Positions 49,202 through 60,897 are shown, counted from the first letter of the stretch. The stretch: DNA of 64,000 nucleotides from Acanthaster planci (GCF_001949145.1 NW_019091362.1:2848482-2912481); one strand, 5' to 3'. Notes: generated by a model not told the origin, from the sequence alone. Program-made: numbers and translations.

Positions 49202-50508
49202 CTAGGGTGCTTCTCTTTCGAAATTCAAGTTTTAATCATCAATCGGAGAGGAACGCACATGCTTGAAGCACAAGATTACAACTGGTGCCTTTCTGTTTTT
49301 TAACTAAAATGGTCTTTCTTGTTCACATCGGAATAAATGTAGCAATAAATCTACCTCAGTGATTCTAATACATGGGCCTGTAGTTGCATTTGAAGAGGCT
49401 CTTGTTTGCTATATTCCACAGTTTCTAATCATTTGCCTGGTTTGCTGGTGACTGCTAATGCATAGCACTCCACAGCAGGACTCCCAGTCGATGACGCAAG
49501 CTCCACGCCGAGACCTGCTGTCATATTTCTTTTCTTTCGTTTTTTTTCCCACTTAGCGTTGAGCTTCTTTTCTGTCGTCTCCTAACCTATCTCTCAAGCA
49601 CCCGTCAAACAAAAATGAACAAAGAGACAGAGGAAGGAAAAAAACTCCAAAATGGCCACAGTATGCAGTCGGTCCACAAGGGCCTGTCCTGAACAATGCC
49701 CAGGTGCTCTGTAATGCGTCTTTGGCTCGGGGGCAATCGAGGTAATCGTTCAAGAAGAGGCCTCCTCCAGAGATAATTAGCTGGTGCTCCAGGGGGAAGG
49801 TATCTGGTTCAGGCAGCAAACATGGCCTCAGTCACGAAATCTGTGGCGTTGGGTACAATTTCTTGCCTGCTCTTCCTACTTCCAAGTCAGACACAGTGGT
49901 ATTCAGTACAACTGTACACATCAAAAGCAAGCAAATGCTTCTTTTTTTCAAAATAAAATGATCAGCTTCTTCACCGACCACAAGAAACTGTGCATTGCTT
50001 CTTTAAATTCTGCTGAGAGTGATATAGCATGGGCAGCATGAAGTATCCAATTTCTTGGATGACTCTGAATGTATCATTGGGTAGCTGAATCACCCGAATA
50101 AAGTCCAGTCTCGTCGGTGCAGGTTTTCTGGAGATTTAATCGTGAGAATGCTGTGACCTGCATGCAATCTTTCTTTTTACGGATGAGAGGAAGGTGACTT
50201 GCTCTCAACTATACAAGCTTCACGGAGGCACTTGTCTGAAGTTGTGACGGCAAATGAATGTGGCTATGCACAAATGCAGACTACATTTCGAGAGTGGGAT
50301 GGGAGCACGAGGAGAAAAAAGTGACTTGAAATGCAAAACAAGTTCAGTACTGCTGGCGGTCAGAGAGAGCAGCAAGAAAAACGGGTGAGCCGGCTCAACC
50401 GACAAGCTGGCTTCCCCAGTGGCAAATGATGTGGCGAATGGAGAATGGAATGGATGTGGTGACCTGCCTCGGCCCGCTGTCAAGTTTGTGCAATTTTAAC
50501 AGACTTAC
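49202..50508. other. Presumed intron with balanced island
   Basis: The stretch 49440-49830 is non-repetitive and of even base composition. An 88-codon minus-strand frame (49553-49819) crosses it but has no matching splice sites, and its C-terminal half falls in T-rich sequence. I interpret the island as a conserved non-coding element rather than an exon. Confidence 0.35.
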
Positions 50509-50539
50509 CAACTGCCTGGCTCCTGAGAACCTCAGACCC
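50509..50539 (-). CDS. Possible 31-bp exon upstream of the long exon
   Basis: A branch-like TACTGAC and acceptor CACCTTAGCAG precede 31 bp that end at the strong donor GCAGTTG|GTAAGTCTG. In phase 0 it reads GSEVLRSQAV and exits in phase 1, joining to the 48857-49201 exon to give a Glu codon and continue EETILKIY. A tandem acceptor three bases upstream would add one Gln. The phase fit and the strength of both splice sites favour it; its shortness is the caveat. Confidence 0.33.
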
Positions 50540-50557
50540 CTGCTAAGGTGTGTCAGT

Positions 50558-50575
50558 AGGTCAAGGCCAAGGTCA
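50558..50575 (+). promoter_or_regulatory. Tandem AGGTCA-type half-sites
   Basis: AGGTCA AGGCCA AGGTCA in three contiguous direct hexamers (50558-50575). This matches nuclear-receptor half-sites, and the TCAAGGTCA-like overlaps suit monomeric ERR/SF-1-type binding. On the minus strand the same bases form a pyrimidine-rich stretch before the 50509-50539 candidate exon, so splicing function could explain part of it. Confidence 0.35.
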
Positions 50576-51280
50576 AATTATGACTCCTCTGGAAGGGAGA
50601 GATGTCATGTTTGGTTGGAGCAAACACACAGTGTGATGGCTGATTGGTGGTTGAGGGGGATGGGGGTGACGCCAGCCCCTTTTACACCGTCCAATCCTGG
50701 AGCAGGGAAAAACCTGGGTACACCGAGGGGGCTTCACAGAGTCTGAACAACTGCTGGCTGGTTGCACGGCACACCATGCACAGTGAGTGCTGCCTGCTGG
50801 CAAGATGCTGGGGGAAAGCACCGAAGACGGAGCTAGGGTCACTGAGATTTTGAAGTGGACTTGGGCAACACTAGCCTGGCCGCCCACCACAACACCACAG
50901 GAATTACAGGTGTACCTCAAGACGATGATGTCACACAGGCAGGGCTCCAGGGGGGAGGGGGCCTTTTCACCTCCCTCCTAAAGTGGATAAAAACCTTTCC
51001 TGTCCTTGGATGATCAGAGCTCCTAACCACCAATCACCACAGGGGTTTTTTGCTTCCCAACACTGCAGGGTCCAGTCCAGTTCACTAGTACTAGTAGTGC
51101 AGCTCCTCTGCTGGCTCACCACACAGCACACCAATATTATCCCCCAATGCACTGGTACTATTATGTCAAAAATAAAGTCCCTCAGCTTATACATGCTCAA
51201 CACAGTGACACACACCACATACACAGAATTAATACCACACGCAGCTTCGGGATCCTGACTCCGGGGGTCGCGATCAGGTC

Positions 51281-51345
51281 AGCTGCAACCGGCTGCAACC
51301 AATCGTGGCCAGGGGCCAGAAGGACTCATTTGCATATAAATGTAT
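51281..51345 (+). promoter_or_regulatory. CCAAT / octamer / TATA arrangement
   Basis: A 10-bp tandem GGCTGCAACC runs into AACCAATCG (a CCAAT box at about 51298). The POU octamer ATTTGCAT follows at about 51329 and TATAAATGTATATA at about 51336. The order resembles promoters such as those of H2B histone genes, but no histone or other coding frame follows. The 15-mer GACTCATTTGCATAT also occurs at 11142, so a shared repeat or element may be involved. Confidence 0.25.
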
Positions 51346-53104
51346 ATAGTGGTTAGGCTGAGGGGGCTGACTCAGAACCTGACATGTTGGAATATGAAGT
51401 TCAGTGATATAGCCTCCTTTTATTCCCCTCCTCCCAAACTTTTTTCTTTTGAAGAAAACGCAGAGAGGAAATAGTTTCCAAATTTGCCCCTGGGTCATGG
51501 CTATCAAAGGGTACAAAATATTGTCCCAACAGTTAAATTGACCCAACTCTGTGAGACAGTGAGGCACAATGAATACTGAATGCTACGTGAAAGATCTTTC
51601 CGCTGAGTGATTTCTACTTATTTGCAATATGGTTTTTACTTGTCGGTTACACTCATTCAAAGTGACAATTTTTCACCTCGAACAAAGAGAGCTATTTTGC
51701 CAGAGCGTACCCCCAACTGTGCACAAATTATCCTCGAGTATATTTCTATTTTGTAATATACAGCAAAGATGTACAAACAAATTTACCGATGTACAAGCCG
51801 TGATCTCCAATGACATACAGGTCTGAAAAAATGATGTACCATGGTTTTCATCTCTTATCTATATTCAGTGAGTTAGACACTACATTTTCACAAACACTGT
51901 CATTTCTTTTCATGGAGATCTAAATCTCCAACTTTTTCCTAATCTTTAATACTATGGACTCATTTGAAAAGGTAAGAACCAAGAATATGCTAAATCTAGC
52001 ACTCTGCAGCAACCAATTAAGTCTCTGTAAATAATTCAATAGCTCTAGACAACAACAACAACAACAAAACGGTTGGGATTTTTTATGATTCCGGAGGTAC
52101 ACGTATATAACAAGGAGATGAAGAACAAGACACTACATGATTTTAATCCATGAACAAAATAGAACCCATCGCATTCCTTTCAAACACACTGATGATCTTC
52201 ACGCAATGTGGCGAAATCTTGTGACGGGTATAAAAACTTGCAAAAAAATCCCTTTGGGATATTCTATTCTTGCATTATTAGTTTAAGCTCGAAAACGGGG
52301 AAAAAAAATTTACCCTACACGGTGTGCTCCCTTAAAATTTGGGAAATTTTTGGATGCAAAAATACAGCTGCTTATGAAAAAAGTGGTGTATTCAACAAAG
52401 TCCTGGCAATTTTACTCAAACGCTAAAAAGTTTGGACCGATTTTCTTTTAAAATGTGCCCCAAAACTACAAAAAAGTTATTTTTTAACAACCTTGTGGTT
52501 AGGTACGTACATGTACATGTATGTGGAGGTAAAAACAATTGATTAGAATTTATCAACTTTAAAGAACTTCTTAAATGTTTATGTGGGATTTTCTGAGGCT
52601 TTTCAAGAGCACCACATTAGTGATTACTCAGCTGAATTCTTGCCAAATTTCCAGATGCCGCCAGTTTTGAATTTTAGACAAATTTTTATGACTTTGAAAT
52701 TGTTTACAAAGGTTCAACAGCAGCATATAGGTTACAGAACTTGCATTTATCTAAATGAATTTGAATTTTTTTTTGGTGGTAACACTGTCTGAGGAAAGTC
52801 TGGCGAACATTGAAGTGCGTCAGCGTCACTATGTTAGGATGACAAAGTTAGGTATTTGGATTTACTCGCTACAAACCTTCAAATCCGAAACAGTCCTGAT
52901 CTGCTGCTCTTGTCAAATTGCCATCATTGTGATGATTGTTTGACACATAGGCCCCTACCCGTACATACGTACGTATTTCGTGCTGATCAATCCCACTGGT
53001 ATGCACTCTGATCAAGGGACAGTCTGGCACCATCCCATTCAAGTTTATGATGTCATATTTGATTCGGGGAACACAATTTTAAAAAATAGCTTACTCAAGA
53101 AAGA

Positions 53105-53203
53105 GGCCATGTCCGAATTACTTGATAGTTGGTAGTGGTTGAAGCCAGTTCTCATAGAGTCATGTGTAATTTCAAGCTATAGCCAAGTAATTCGGACGCC
53201 ATC
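53105..53203. mobile_element. Small inverted-repeat element
   Basis: Perfect 14-bp inverted repeats GTCCGAATTACTTG at 53111-53124 and 53184-53197, with GGC-containing outer ends. The shared TCCGAA core suggests kinship with the element at 31333-31450. At about 99 bp it is non-coding and probably a MITE. Confidence 0.55.
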
Positions 53204-56137
53204 GAAGATATTATTTGGTATATATAGAGACTTCTGCTTCCTCATGCATTGCATTTCTTTCAGCAAGTCTCATCCTGTGAAGTCTTTACATGAACTACGA
53301 CAAGCACACTTCAACAAGAAAGAAAACAAAATCTCTATTTCTCAAGTCTTCTTCAAAATATTCTAATTTGTTTGCAGGCATTTAGTGTCAAACAACAAAG
53401 CTACAAAAAGAATCAAACAACAAAGATAAAAAAGAATTTAAAATGGATAAATGTTTTGCTGGCAGATGTTTAGCAAATGTTCCACTTCTACAAAAGAGAC
53501 TGGTTTCCAGCTACAATACCGCCTTCATGAAAGTTACATTGCTCGTGACTCGTTTCCCATCTTGGATACTGCTGCAGTCAAATTGACGGCATTCACAAAG
53601 CAATGGCATTCTCAGCATTAATGCTCTGCACAAACATTCTACATTTATACATACCGAACCATTCCAAGGGTAGGATGTTCATGATTAAATTAGTCATCTT
53701 CCCCTAATTATCCAAATGAATTAACAAATTGTTCACAAATTCAATTACTAAAATGTCATACATACAGTGCATGAAGGTCCTCTATCCCAGCATCATCAGG
53801 ATCTCCAACATCGATATCATGCTCTTTGCGACATTTTAGTAAAAATCTAGCAACAGCCCCCGTTGGTCTGAAAGTAGACGGCATCCTGGAAGGTACATGT
53901 ACCCGTACCTAGTCTGCATTCTACATCTACCTGATTAAGTTTGGCTACTTCAAGTGTTTGAACATATGCAGGGTGTACAAATAAACCTGTGTTCATGAGG
54001 GCATGCCTACTGTTCATATCTCAAGGTTATTCCTGTGGAGGTAAAAAAATGCCATTTCAACTGACATGCACATGCATGTGAACTGTTTCCACAAAACCAT
54101 GACAAAGAAGCAACTATTCATTTTTGACTCAACAGCCTCAAGGTAAGGTTGTCCCAATCTCAGATTTTCAGATGCCATACCTGTGTGTTTTACAGTACAT
54201 CTCTCAGAAGTCACATTTTTTGGCCCCTCCCCTACGAGTAAAACATCAACGTCTCGCACGTACTAGTACATGCGAGAGAAGCTGTGTACTTCTCTTTCTG
54301 GTCAATTTTTTTTTTCAAAAAGAGATTTACTGGGTCTTTCATTATTCACTTGTGTCCAATTCCTGTTTCTCAATTTCATATAACTTAGTCACTAACTGAA
54401 TCCTGGCACAATTTGAAAGTAATGTACTCCGTGTAAACAAATTCTAAATTAGCACCTCTCTTTTTCCCATTAATGTACATTTTGTTCTTCCATTGAAACT
54501 GATCTTGTTTCTTCTTTTGTCAGACACATACTCTGCTGTGGCTATTCCCTCCTGCTCTGAACCTTAAACCATCAGATTTCTAATTTTCACACAGGCCATT
54601 GTCTGAAACCAGGTATTACTCTTCTCTGATAACTACCAAGTGCACATGATGACTTTTTAAAACACAGTTCATGTTAAGGTCCAAGTTATAAATGTTCAGT
54701 CATGCCCGTTTGTTGTTGCTTTCCGCTTCTTAAGTTCTATCACTAAAAAACTCTACCTCAAAAGCAGAAACGCTTCACCAAAGACAGCAACTTTACCAAA
54801 AAATGGCAATTGCACTTTGTGAGTTTGCGGGACCTTTCTTTGTCGCATGCATCTGCAAATTTTACTTGCATCAAACAATTCTCAAGCTGCCGGCGCTGTC
54901 GTTCAATATGCATCACCAATAAAACAGAATGCTTACATCTATCATGGTTGTTATTAAAAAGGACGTTCACTTCAATCCACAACAAACCCCGAATGTGAAA
55001 AGAAATTCCAGTTCTACATGTTTATTTCAACCTGAATATGACAGCTGCACTCATCCACACTGTACGGTAAACAATTTCACAGTCTAACAAGCTATCATAT
55101 ATTATTTTGATGTTTTGCAAAATCCAAGGGAGTGAAAAAGTTGATCAGGGTTCATGCTCCTAAAGGCCAATTAATTTCCATGACTTTTCCACAATGTTTG
55201 CACAACCAAATTATGAAAATCCATGACCTAATAACGCAATTTCTTGGAGTATTTTATGCATTATTTTATACATCTATTTCTGATGACAGAAATCAGACCC
55301 AGTGTTTGAAAAATTTCATGACTTTTCCAGACCGCAGCAAGCCTGTTAATGATTTTGAGGCCCTTATGTCTATTTACACCAATAATAATTTTTAGAAAGA
55401 GTTCAATTTAAAAACTTCACTGGTGTGTAACTTGGCAATAAGTTTTAACGTTTTGAGATCTTGTCATGAGCAAATCAACAATTCAATCAAATCACCAAAT
55501 CACCTGTCAATATCTTCCCTGATAACCTCCCTCACATCAACCTTAAAGACACTTGGCAAAAAGAACAAACAGGCACACTTTCCAATTACCAATTTTTGTG
55601 ATAGATGCGACCCATTCATCCCTCTTTTCAAAACTCAGATCCTGAGTGAACCTCGCTGGGCATCAACTTCAAACAAAAGATCATCTGACATATCCAGATA
55701 ACCTATGGAGACACTAATTTTTCCTTTGAAAAATGTATCTGTTAAATGGCATCACATACATGTCTTAGGCTAGCTCATTTGTGTGACTGCATTAGTCATT
55801 GGCATTTCTGTCCCAGTACAGTGAATCCTTGAGAAACCCCCAAGACGGGGAGAAAGAGAGACAGAAAAAAAGGCCTTCTTTGTGATTCAAGACTTGATGC
55901 GACTGAGTAACCAAAGCATAATTTTTTAATGGCCTAAGCCTAAATTCTAAAAAAAAAAAAAAGAGGGGGGGTTGAGGCTTTGCTTCAGGATTGATTGATT
56001 GAGCGGCTGGTTCAAGTGCACTTTTCCCAGGCTTGCTCCATTATTAAGCACGGGGGTGGCAGGGTGCATTTTCTGTACTTCCTGTTTTCATTACAGTTGG
56101 AAAATCATAATGAAAGCCAGTAAATTACTTACAAATG

Positions 56138-56231
56138 TCAGCATTTCACGAATTAAATTCATCTTTTGAAAGCAAAAGCACGAATCAGCATTTCATGAAT
56201 CAAATTTGCCTCTTGAAAGCAATATCAGGTT
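56138..56231. repeat. 47-bp imperfect tandem repeat, two copies
   Basis: Copies start TCAGCATTTCACGAATTAAA at 56138 and TCAGCATTTCATGAATCAAA at 56185. They share CTTTTGAAAGCA / CTCTTGAAAGCA further on, with several substitutions, so the duplication is not recent. Confidence 0.75.
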
Positions 56232-57750
56232 CATCAAAATTATTCCTTCAAGGGCATGCAACCCTTCCCTTTGAAGAAAAAATCTTTAATTTTTCTCAAA
56301 ACTGTAGGAAAAATAAATAAACAAAAAGATAACAAATTTATTCTATGCGGGTATCGGTACCCGTATGTGTGTCTGTGATAGCATGTTTTTGCATGCAACT
56401 AACTCCCCCCATAACAAATAGCTTGGTTTATTTGTTATTTCATTCTGTTACAATAAGGTGTCTGCCGCTTAATGCAAGTCCTTACAAGACATCTGCATGG
56501 TTTGAAAGTCGGACAGAATAAATCCTCCATCTGTCATACATTTTTTTTTCTAGCTACTGATGACAGATTAGAAAAGGCATCCATTTTATCAAGCCCTCCT
56601 GAATAATGAGTGGAAGCATTTCGGATTACCATCAATTCAGTCAGTCAGTTGACCAAAGCTGCCACTCATTATCAACTTAGAGTGGCCACTGGCCACTGAA
56701 CAGGATATTAAATTTTAATCTGTCATTTTCTTGTTGAAAACGGCTCTCAAACCCAGAGAAAAATTACGCCCCCCCTGGACATCCATGAGCCCATTTCATC
56801 TCTTCTTTTTTTTTCCAGACACGTCAATCCTCCCTGAACACCCCCCCCTCCCCTTTTTCCCATCCCATCTTCAGATCCTCAAACTCTGGACTAGAGGCAT
56901 GACCAGCCTGGGGAAAAAAGTGAACGGAATACTTATCCTCTGTTTCTTTTTTGGTGGGGGGGGAGGGGGAATCTTGAGTCTCTCTATGTTTGCCAAACTT
57001 ACAGATGTCCCCCTTAGGTATGTATGCACTGAAAACTGTCAATGCGAGTGATAGAGTGAATGACAAAACATTACGGAGGCAAATAGTTTGGAGGTGGGCT
57101 GATTTTAGGTAATGGTACTTTTCACTGCCGTTGCCCTGGAGCCAAACGTACTGGCAATACCGTCTATTTGCGGCAACTGAATTAATTTTCCTGGGGGGGG
57201 GCAGTGGTGTGAGATTATTAAATGTCCAACTATTCTTTATAGTCTAGTATCCAATCTTTTCATCACATCTCCAACAAAATTGCACAGGGAGGCATTATAT
57301 GTATATCCTCCATGCAGCATGTACACTGCATGATACAAGTATGGTATGCTCCTATTTTGAGGGATCTAAACTTGGATTCCTCTGAGACAAGGGTGGGGGA
57401 AGGCTCTTAAAAACAAAAATCACACAAGCAATGATGAAACAAACCAATGATTGCTGATTTCTAATTTCATATCAAAATCATTATTTTCCCTTGTGGCATC
57501 ATAATAAAAGAGACTTGTTGACGCATTCAGAAACACAGAATAAATGACCAATTACAAAGCCAATTTCAAAACCCAGAGTATCTCAGTGCAACCAAGATAC
57601 TGACAAAACACATACATTGGAACCGGGCTGAAACAAGAGTTTGATCTCAGGAAAAAAACAAGTAAATGAATAGACCAAGGCTGATCAACAAATCTGTACT
57701 GGCAATATCTTGCCAGATTTTCCAACTATTTCAATCAAACTTCTACACTT

Positions 57751-57945
57751 CAAAGTGGCTGGTTCAATTGGAAAACTACATCCGTACTGCATGCAATTTT
57801 GTGCCCTACCAGTACATTTTGTTAAACCTACAATATGTTTGCATATGAAACAGCCAGCCAAAATGCCAGAATATTGAAGCTACAATAGTCTTTCACCCCT
57901 CTCTCACAGCTGGAAAACTGTCTCTCATAAAGTATACATGGGCAA
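57751..57945 (+). repeat. Dispersed repeat, copy 1
   Basis: Aligns with 60103-60275 in the same orientation. Shared words include AAAGTGGCT, ACATCCGTAC, ATATGTTTGCA, GAAACAG, AGCCAAAATG and GTCTCTCATAAAGT, in the same order at nearly the same spacing. I estimate roughly 70-75% identity over about 170 bp by eye. It probably belongs to an old interspersed family; type unknown. Confidence 0.65.
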
Positions 57946-58021
57946 TTGCAGAAATTAGGGGTCCATTTTTTGTGAGTGTTCATGTCACACCTGTCACATT
58001 TTGTAATTCCCAAGAGTGTAG

Positions 58022-58038
58022 AATTAATTAATGCAAAT
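58022..58038 (+). promoter_or_regulatory. Homeodomain plus POU octamer composite
   Basis: AATTAATTAATGCAAAT combines tandem TAAT homeodomain cores with the canonical octamer ATGCAAAT (58031-58038). Dense overlapping sites of this kind are typical of developmental enhancers; chance occurrence in AT-rich DNA is possible. Confidence 0.3.
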
Positions 58039-58211
58039 TACCTGGACATCTTTAACAACAAACATGACAGTTTTATGCAAAAATGCTAGACCAGCAACCA
58101 GCCTGCATATACTAATGAGCCTGTGTTAGTTTCTAAAAAAGCACAGGGACACAAGATTTTAGACATCTCACATCCACATCCTGATTTGATTCAGATGATC
58201 CCTATGACGGT

Positions 58212-58223
58212 GTTGCCATGGCA
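58212..58223. promoter_or_regulatory. RFX X-box-like site
   Basis: GTTGCCATGGCA matches the RFX X-box over the first 12 positions; the final AAC is replaced by TTT. Confidence 0.35.
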
Positions 58224-59043
58224 TTTTTCCTGGGTAAAGGAAGTTGCACTGGCAGGTAACATTAATGCTTTGAAAAGCAACACCATTTTAGATGCATAAT
58301 GGTGCAAGTCAAAAAAAGACAAAATACACACGGTGGACATGGGCCCCTCAAAGACACAGTGTACAAAAGCTTCTCAGCTTAACAACATGCGCTTTGATGT
58401 ACCGATTGCTTTAAAAGCTTTCCCATTCAGTTAACATCATCAAAGGACCCATTTGAGAGCCCTGAAAATAATTGCTGGCAACATAAATGGTGCAACATCA
58501 TTTTCATAATGGCAATGTGAGAGTGTACGCGAAATCACTGATTTAGTTGTTAAGGTAAAAAGAGACAGAGCTCAAGCATGCCTGGGGAGTTGATTACATT
58601 TCATCGCCGACGGACAAACAAATGTCATTTAATAACAAAACAAATTTGCACAGATCACAACACAACCAAGAGAAAAGCTATTCTGCATTTTTGTCACCTG
58701 TGCGGAATCAATCACCCGAGATTCTGGTCAAGTGTTCAGCCATTAAAAACATGCTATTATCAATTCAGTGAAAATGTCGACAAAAGAGTGATGTTCTGAA
58801 GTTTTGTGCTTTTGCATGTACCTTGGCAACATAAAATTCTTAATGGATAACAACAATCACTTTCTACGCACGAAAAAAAAAATCAAACACACTGTTCATC
58901 TCCGGCATCATACACATGGGGATTATAACGAGTCTAATAATCAGTGTCACACAAAGGAAGGCTATCCACTTTTGGGGAGACTGGGCCAACCACACCACAT
59001 GGTCCACATTATTCTATTCTTGACACCCACTACACCGGGGATA

Positions 59044-59069
59044 CGGCTCAAGCTATCGGCTCAAGCTAC
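59044..59069. repeat. 13-bp tandem duplication
   Basis: CGGCTCAAGCTAT followed directly by CGGCTCAAGCTAC. Confidence 0.8.
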
Positions 59070-59220
59070 CATACGAGCTTCTCCTGGGGTTACACTGCGG
59101 GAACAACGGGTGGGTAATCTCCACAACCTCAGGGCGAAGGCATATCAGCCCCTAATAAGATTGAAATCTTCTATACAGCTCTGACCCCATTTTTTTATGC
59201 ATTTTACTTCTTTTCTTTCT

Positions 59221-59243
59221 TTTTTTTCTCTCTCTCTCTCTCT
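59221..59243. repeat. (CT)n microsatellite
   Basis: About eight CT units after a T-rich tract of TTTC type. Confidence 0.85.
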
Positions 59244-59490
59244 TTGGGTCCATTATGGGCCACTCCCACGGAAAGTCCTGTTTAAACATGCACATTGTCT
59301 GAGGGTAACAGTAGAAAAAGTTGTACTGTTTGTGGTGAGTGAGGAAACGGCACTGTGAAAGATATGTACATCACATGCCTTGGTTGGCGGTTTGCCGAGT
59401 TTGTTTTCTTCACCACTAAAATGGCCAATAGTTCTCTCGGGATACTTGTCAAGGAGTGCTTTCATTTTATTGGCAACCTCTATATATAGA

Positions 59491-59538
59491 CGTGTACCAA
59501 TGCTACACTTATTCCGCGTACCAATGCTACACTTATTC
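59491..59538. repeat. 24-bp tandem duplication
   Basis: Two adjacent copies of a 24-bp unit beginning CGTGTACCAATGC / CGCGTACCAATGC, with a single mismatch. The length is divisible by three, which keeps fortuitous frames open across it. Confidence 0.9.
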
Positions 59539-60102
59539 CTGCATGTATGCATTATGCACTGCAGGCCAACATGACTTTGACAGCTGGGTGGGGGAGGGCG
59601 TTAGTCTGTGTACACATACTTGCTTATTCCAAGTCGGAGTGGAATGCTACAATACAGTAATCAGAATTGAAATCGGGCAGGGTAGATACTCTCATCACAT
59701 GCATCTGTAAAATGGTGCACGTCGGAAAGTTCGGGGCTCTTGGATGGACTCTACCAATTTGCAAACAAACGTTTGTTTGATCCCACTGACAGTAAATGCA
59801 CTTTATTCATGAGACGGCCATATTGAAAGCTCGGGAAGTTAACCCCTCAGTTTTGGAACTTGAGAGGACCAGCATAAATGAAGTAATCAAATGAAATGAA
59901 TGAAATGAAACGCTGATGAATACAGTGCAGTCTCAAATTTCTGCCCAAACATATCTATATGTTTGAAGCCAAATTTTAACAGATTTTGAAAGGGGAGCGT
60001 TGAATGCCCGCCAGTTATCAATCAGTCTGGTTCAACTACTGTCAGGTTTATTTCAAAGCCTTCCTTTTTCTAGTTGTACCCGCACTTTGTATAAAAATGC
60101 CC

Positions 60103-60275
60103 TAAAGTGGCTATGAAAATTGACATCCGTACGGCATTCAATTTTGAGCCCTAATTTCAACGGATCCACGATATGTTTGCACACGAAACAGAAAGCCAAA
60201 ATGTTGGAATACCACAGCTAAAACGTTCGTCTTCCTACCGCTGGAACAATGTCTCTCATAAAGTGTCCATTCCTG
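60103..60275 (+). repeat. Dispersed repeat, copy 2
   Basis: Second copy of the family at 57751-57945, with the same order of shared words. Identity fades after GTCTCTCATAAAGTG, which probably marks the element end near 60270. Confidence 0.65.
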
Positions 60276-60883
60276 GTTTGTCATAATCATGGACGTAATA
60301 TCCATAAATACTGTTTTGACACTTTTGACACTAAAGAACACTATTCAAAGCATACAAACGAGTAACAGAAGGGCTAAGGCTACAAAAGCAAAAGAGGAGA
60401 CCAACAAATAATTAAATTCAAATGTTTCACAGAAAAATTCCTGTGAATGTTAATTTCTGCCGTGTCATTAAATCCAAGCCTCCTATGCAGAGCCATACTG
60501 GTAGGAGGCTACAGGAGAAACATGCTGGTACATGTACATGTAAGATCCTATTAATTAGCGTACCAGGGTTTCAATGTGCAGATTTCAAAACAGCACCTGA
60601 AAATTTATCGTACTTTAATAATGAACATTTTTACAGCCACAGCTTTGTCTAAATGCAGTACTAAATATTATCCATTTTTCTTGACAACTGAACAGAATCA
60701 CCATAGAAGTGTGTAAATAATTGCCATTCTATTATAATGGCAGCCAATAGCTGGAATCCTGCGAATGGAGGTTTTAAGTGGTCCAAATTAAGTCACTGTC
60801 CAATTGTTGGACAGAAAAAAGCAACTACACGTACACTGTATGTCGCATTCTCTGGTACATGTACATGTACAGGTCTCTGGCTC

Positions 60884-60897
60884 ATTGCTATAGCAAC
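60884..60897. promoter_or_regulatory. RFX X-box-like palindrome
   Basis: ATTGCTATAGCAAC differs from a perfect X-box inverted repeat only at its first base. Confidence 0.35.

Larger units (their letters stand above)
50540..57750. other. Non-coding, repeats and one GC-richer block
   Basis: From 50380 to 51370 composition is richer in GC and includes nuclear-receptor half-sites and a CCAAT/octamer/TATA arrangement (separate entries). Beyond this the DNA is AT-rich with a (CAA)n run at 52050-52069, a MITE-like inverted repeat at 53105, repeated ATGACTTTTCC words at about 55178 and 55318, and a 47-bp tandem repeat at 56138. No gene is seen. Confidence 0.45.
57946..60102. other. Non-coding between the repeat copies
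   Basis: Includes a homeodomain/POU composite (58022-58038), an RFX-like palindrome (58212-58223), a (CT)n run at 59221-59243, two short tandem duplications near 59044 and 59491, and an AATGA-rich tract at 59889-59912. The 126-codon plus-strand frame at 58804-59184 shows no protein-like features. Confidence 0.45.

Noticed and set aside
49553-49819. 88-codon minus-strand frame near the long exon
   Set aside because: It has no usable acceptor/donor pair in phase, and its C-terminal half lies in T-rich DNA; the block is more likely non-coding.
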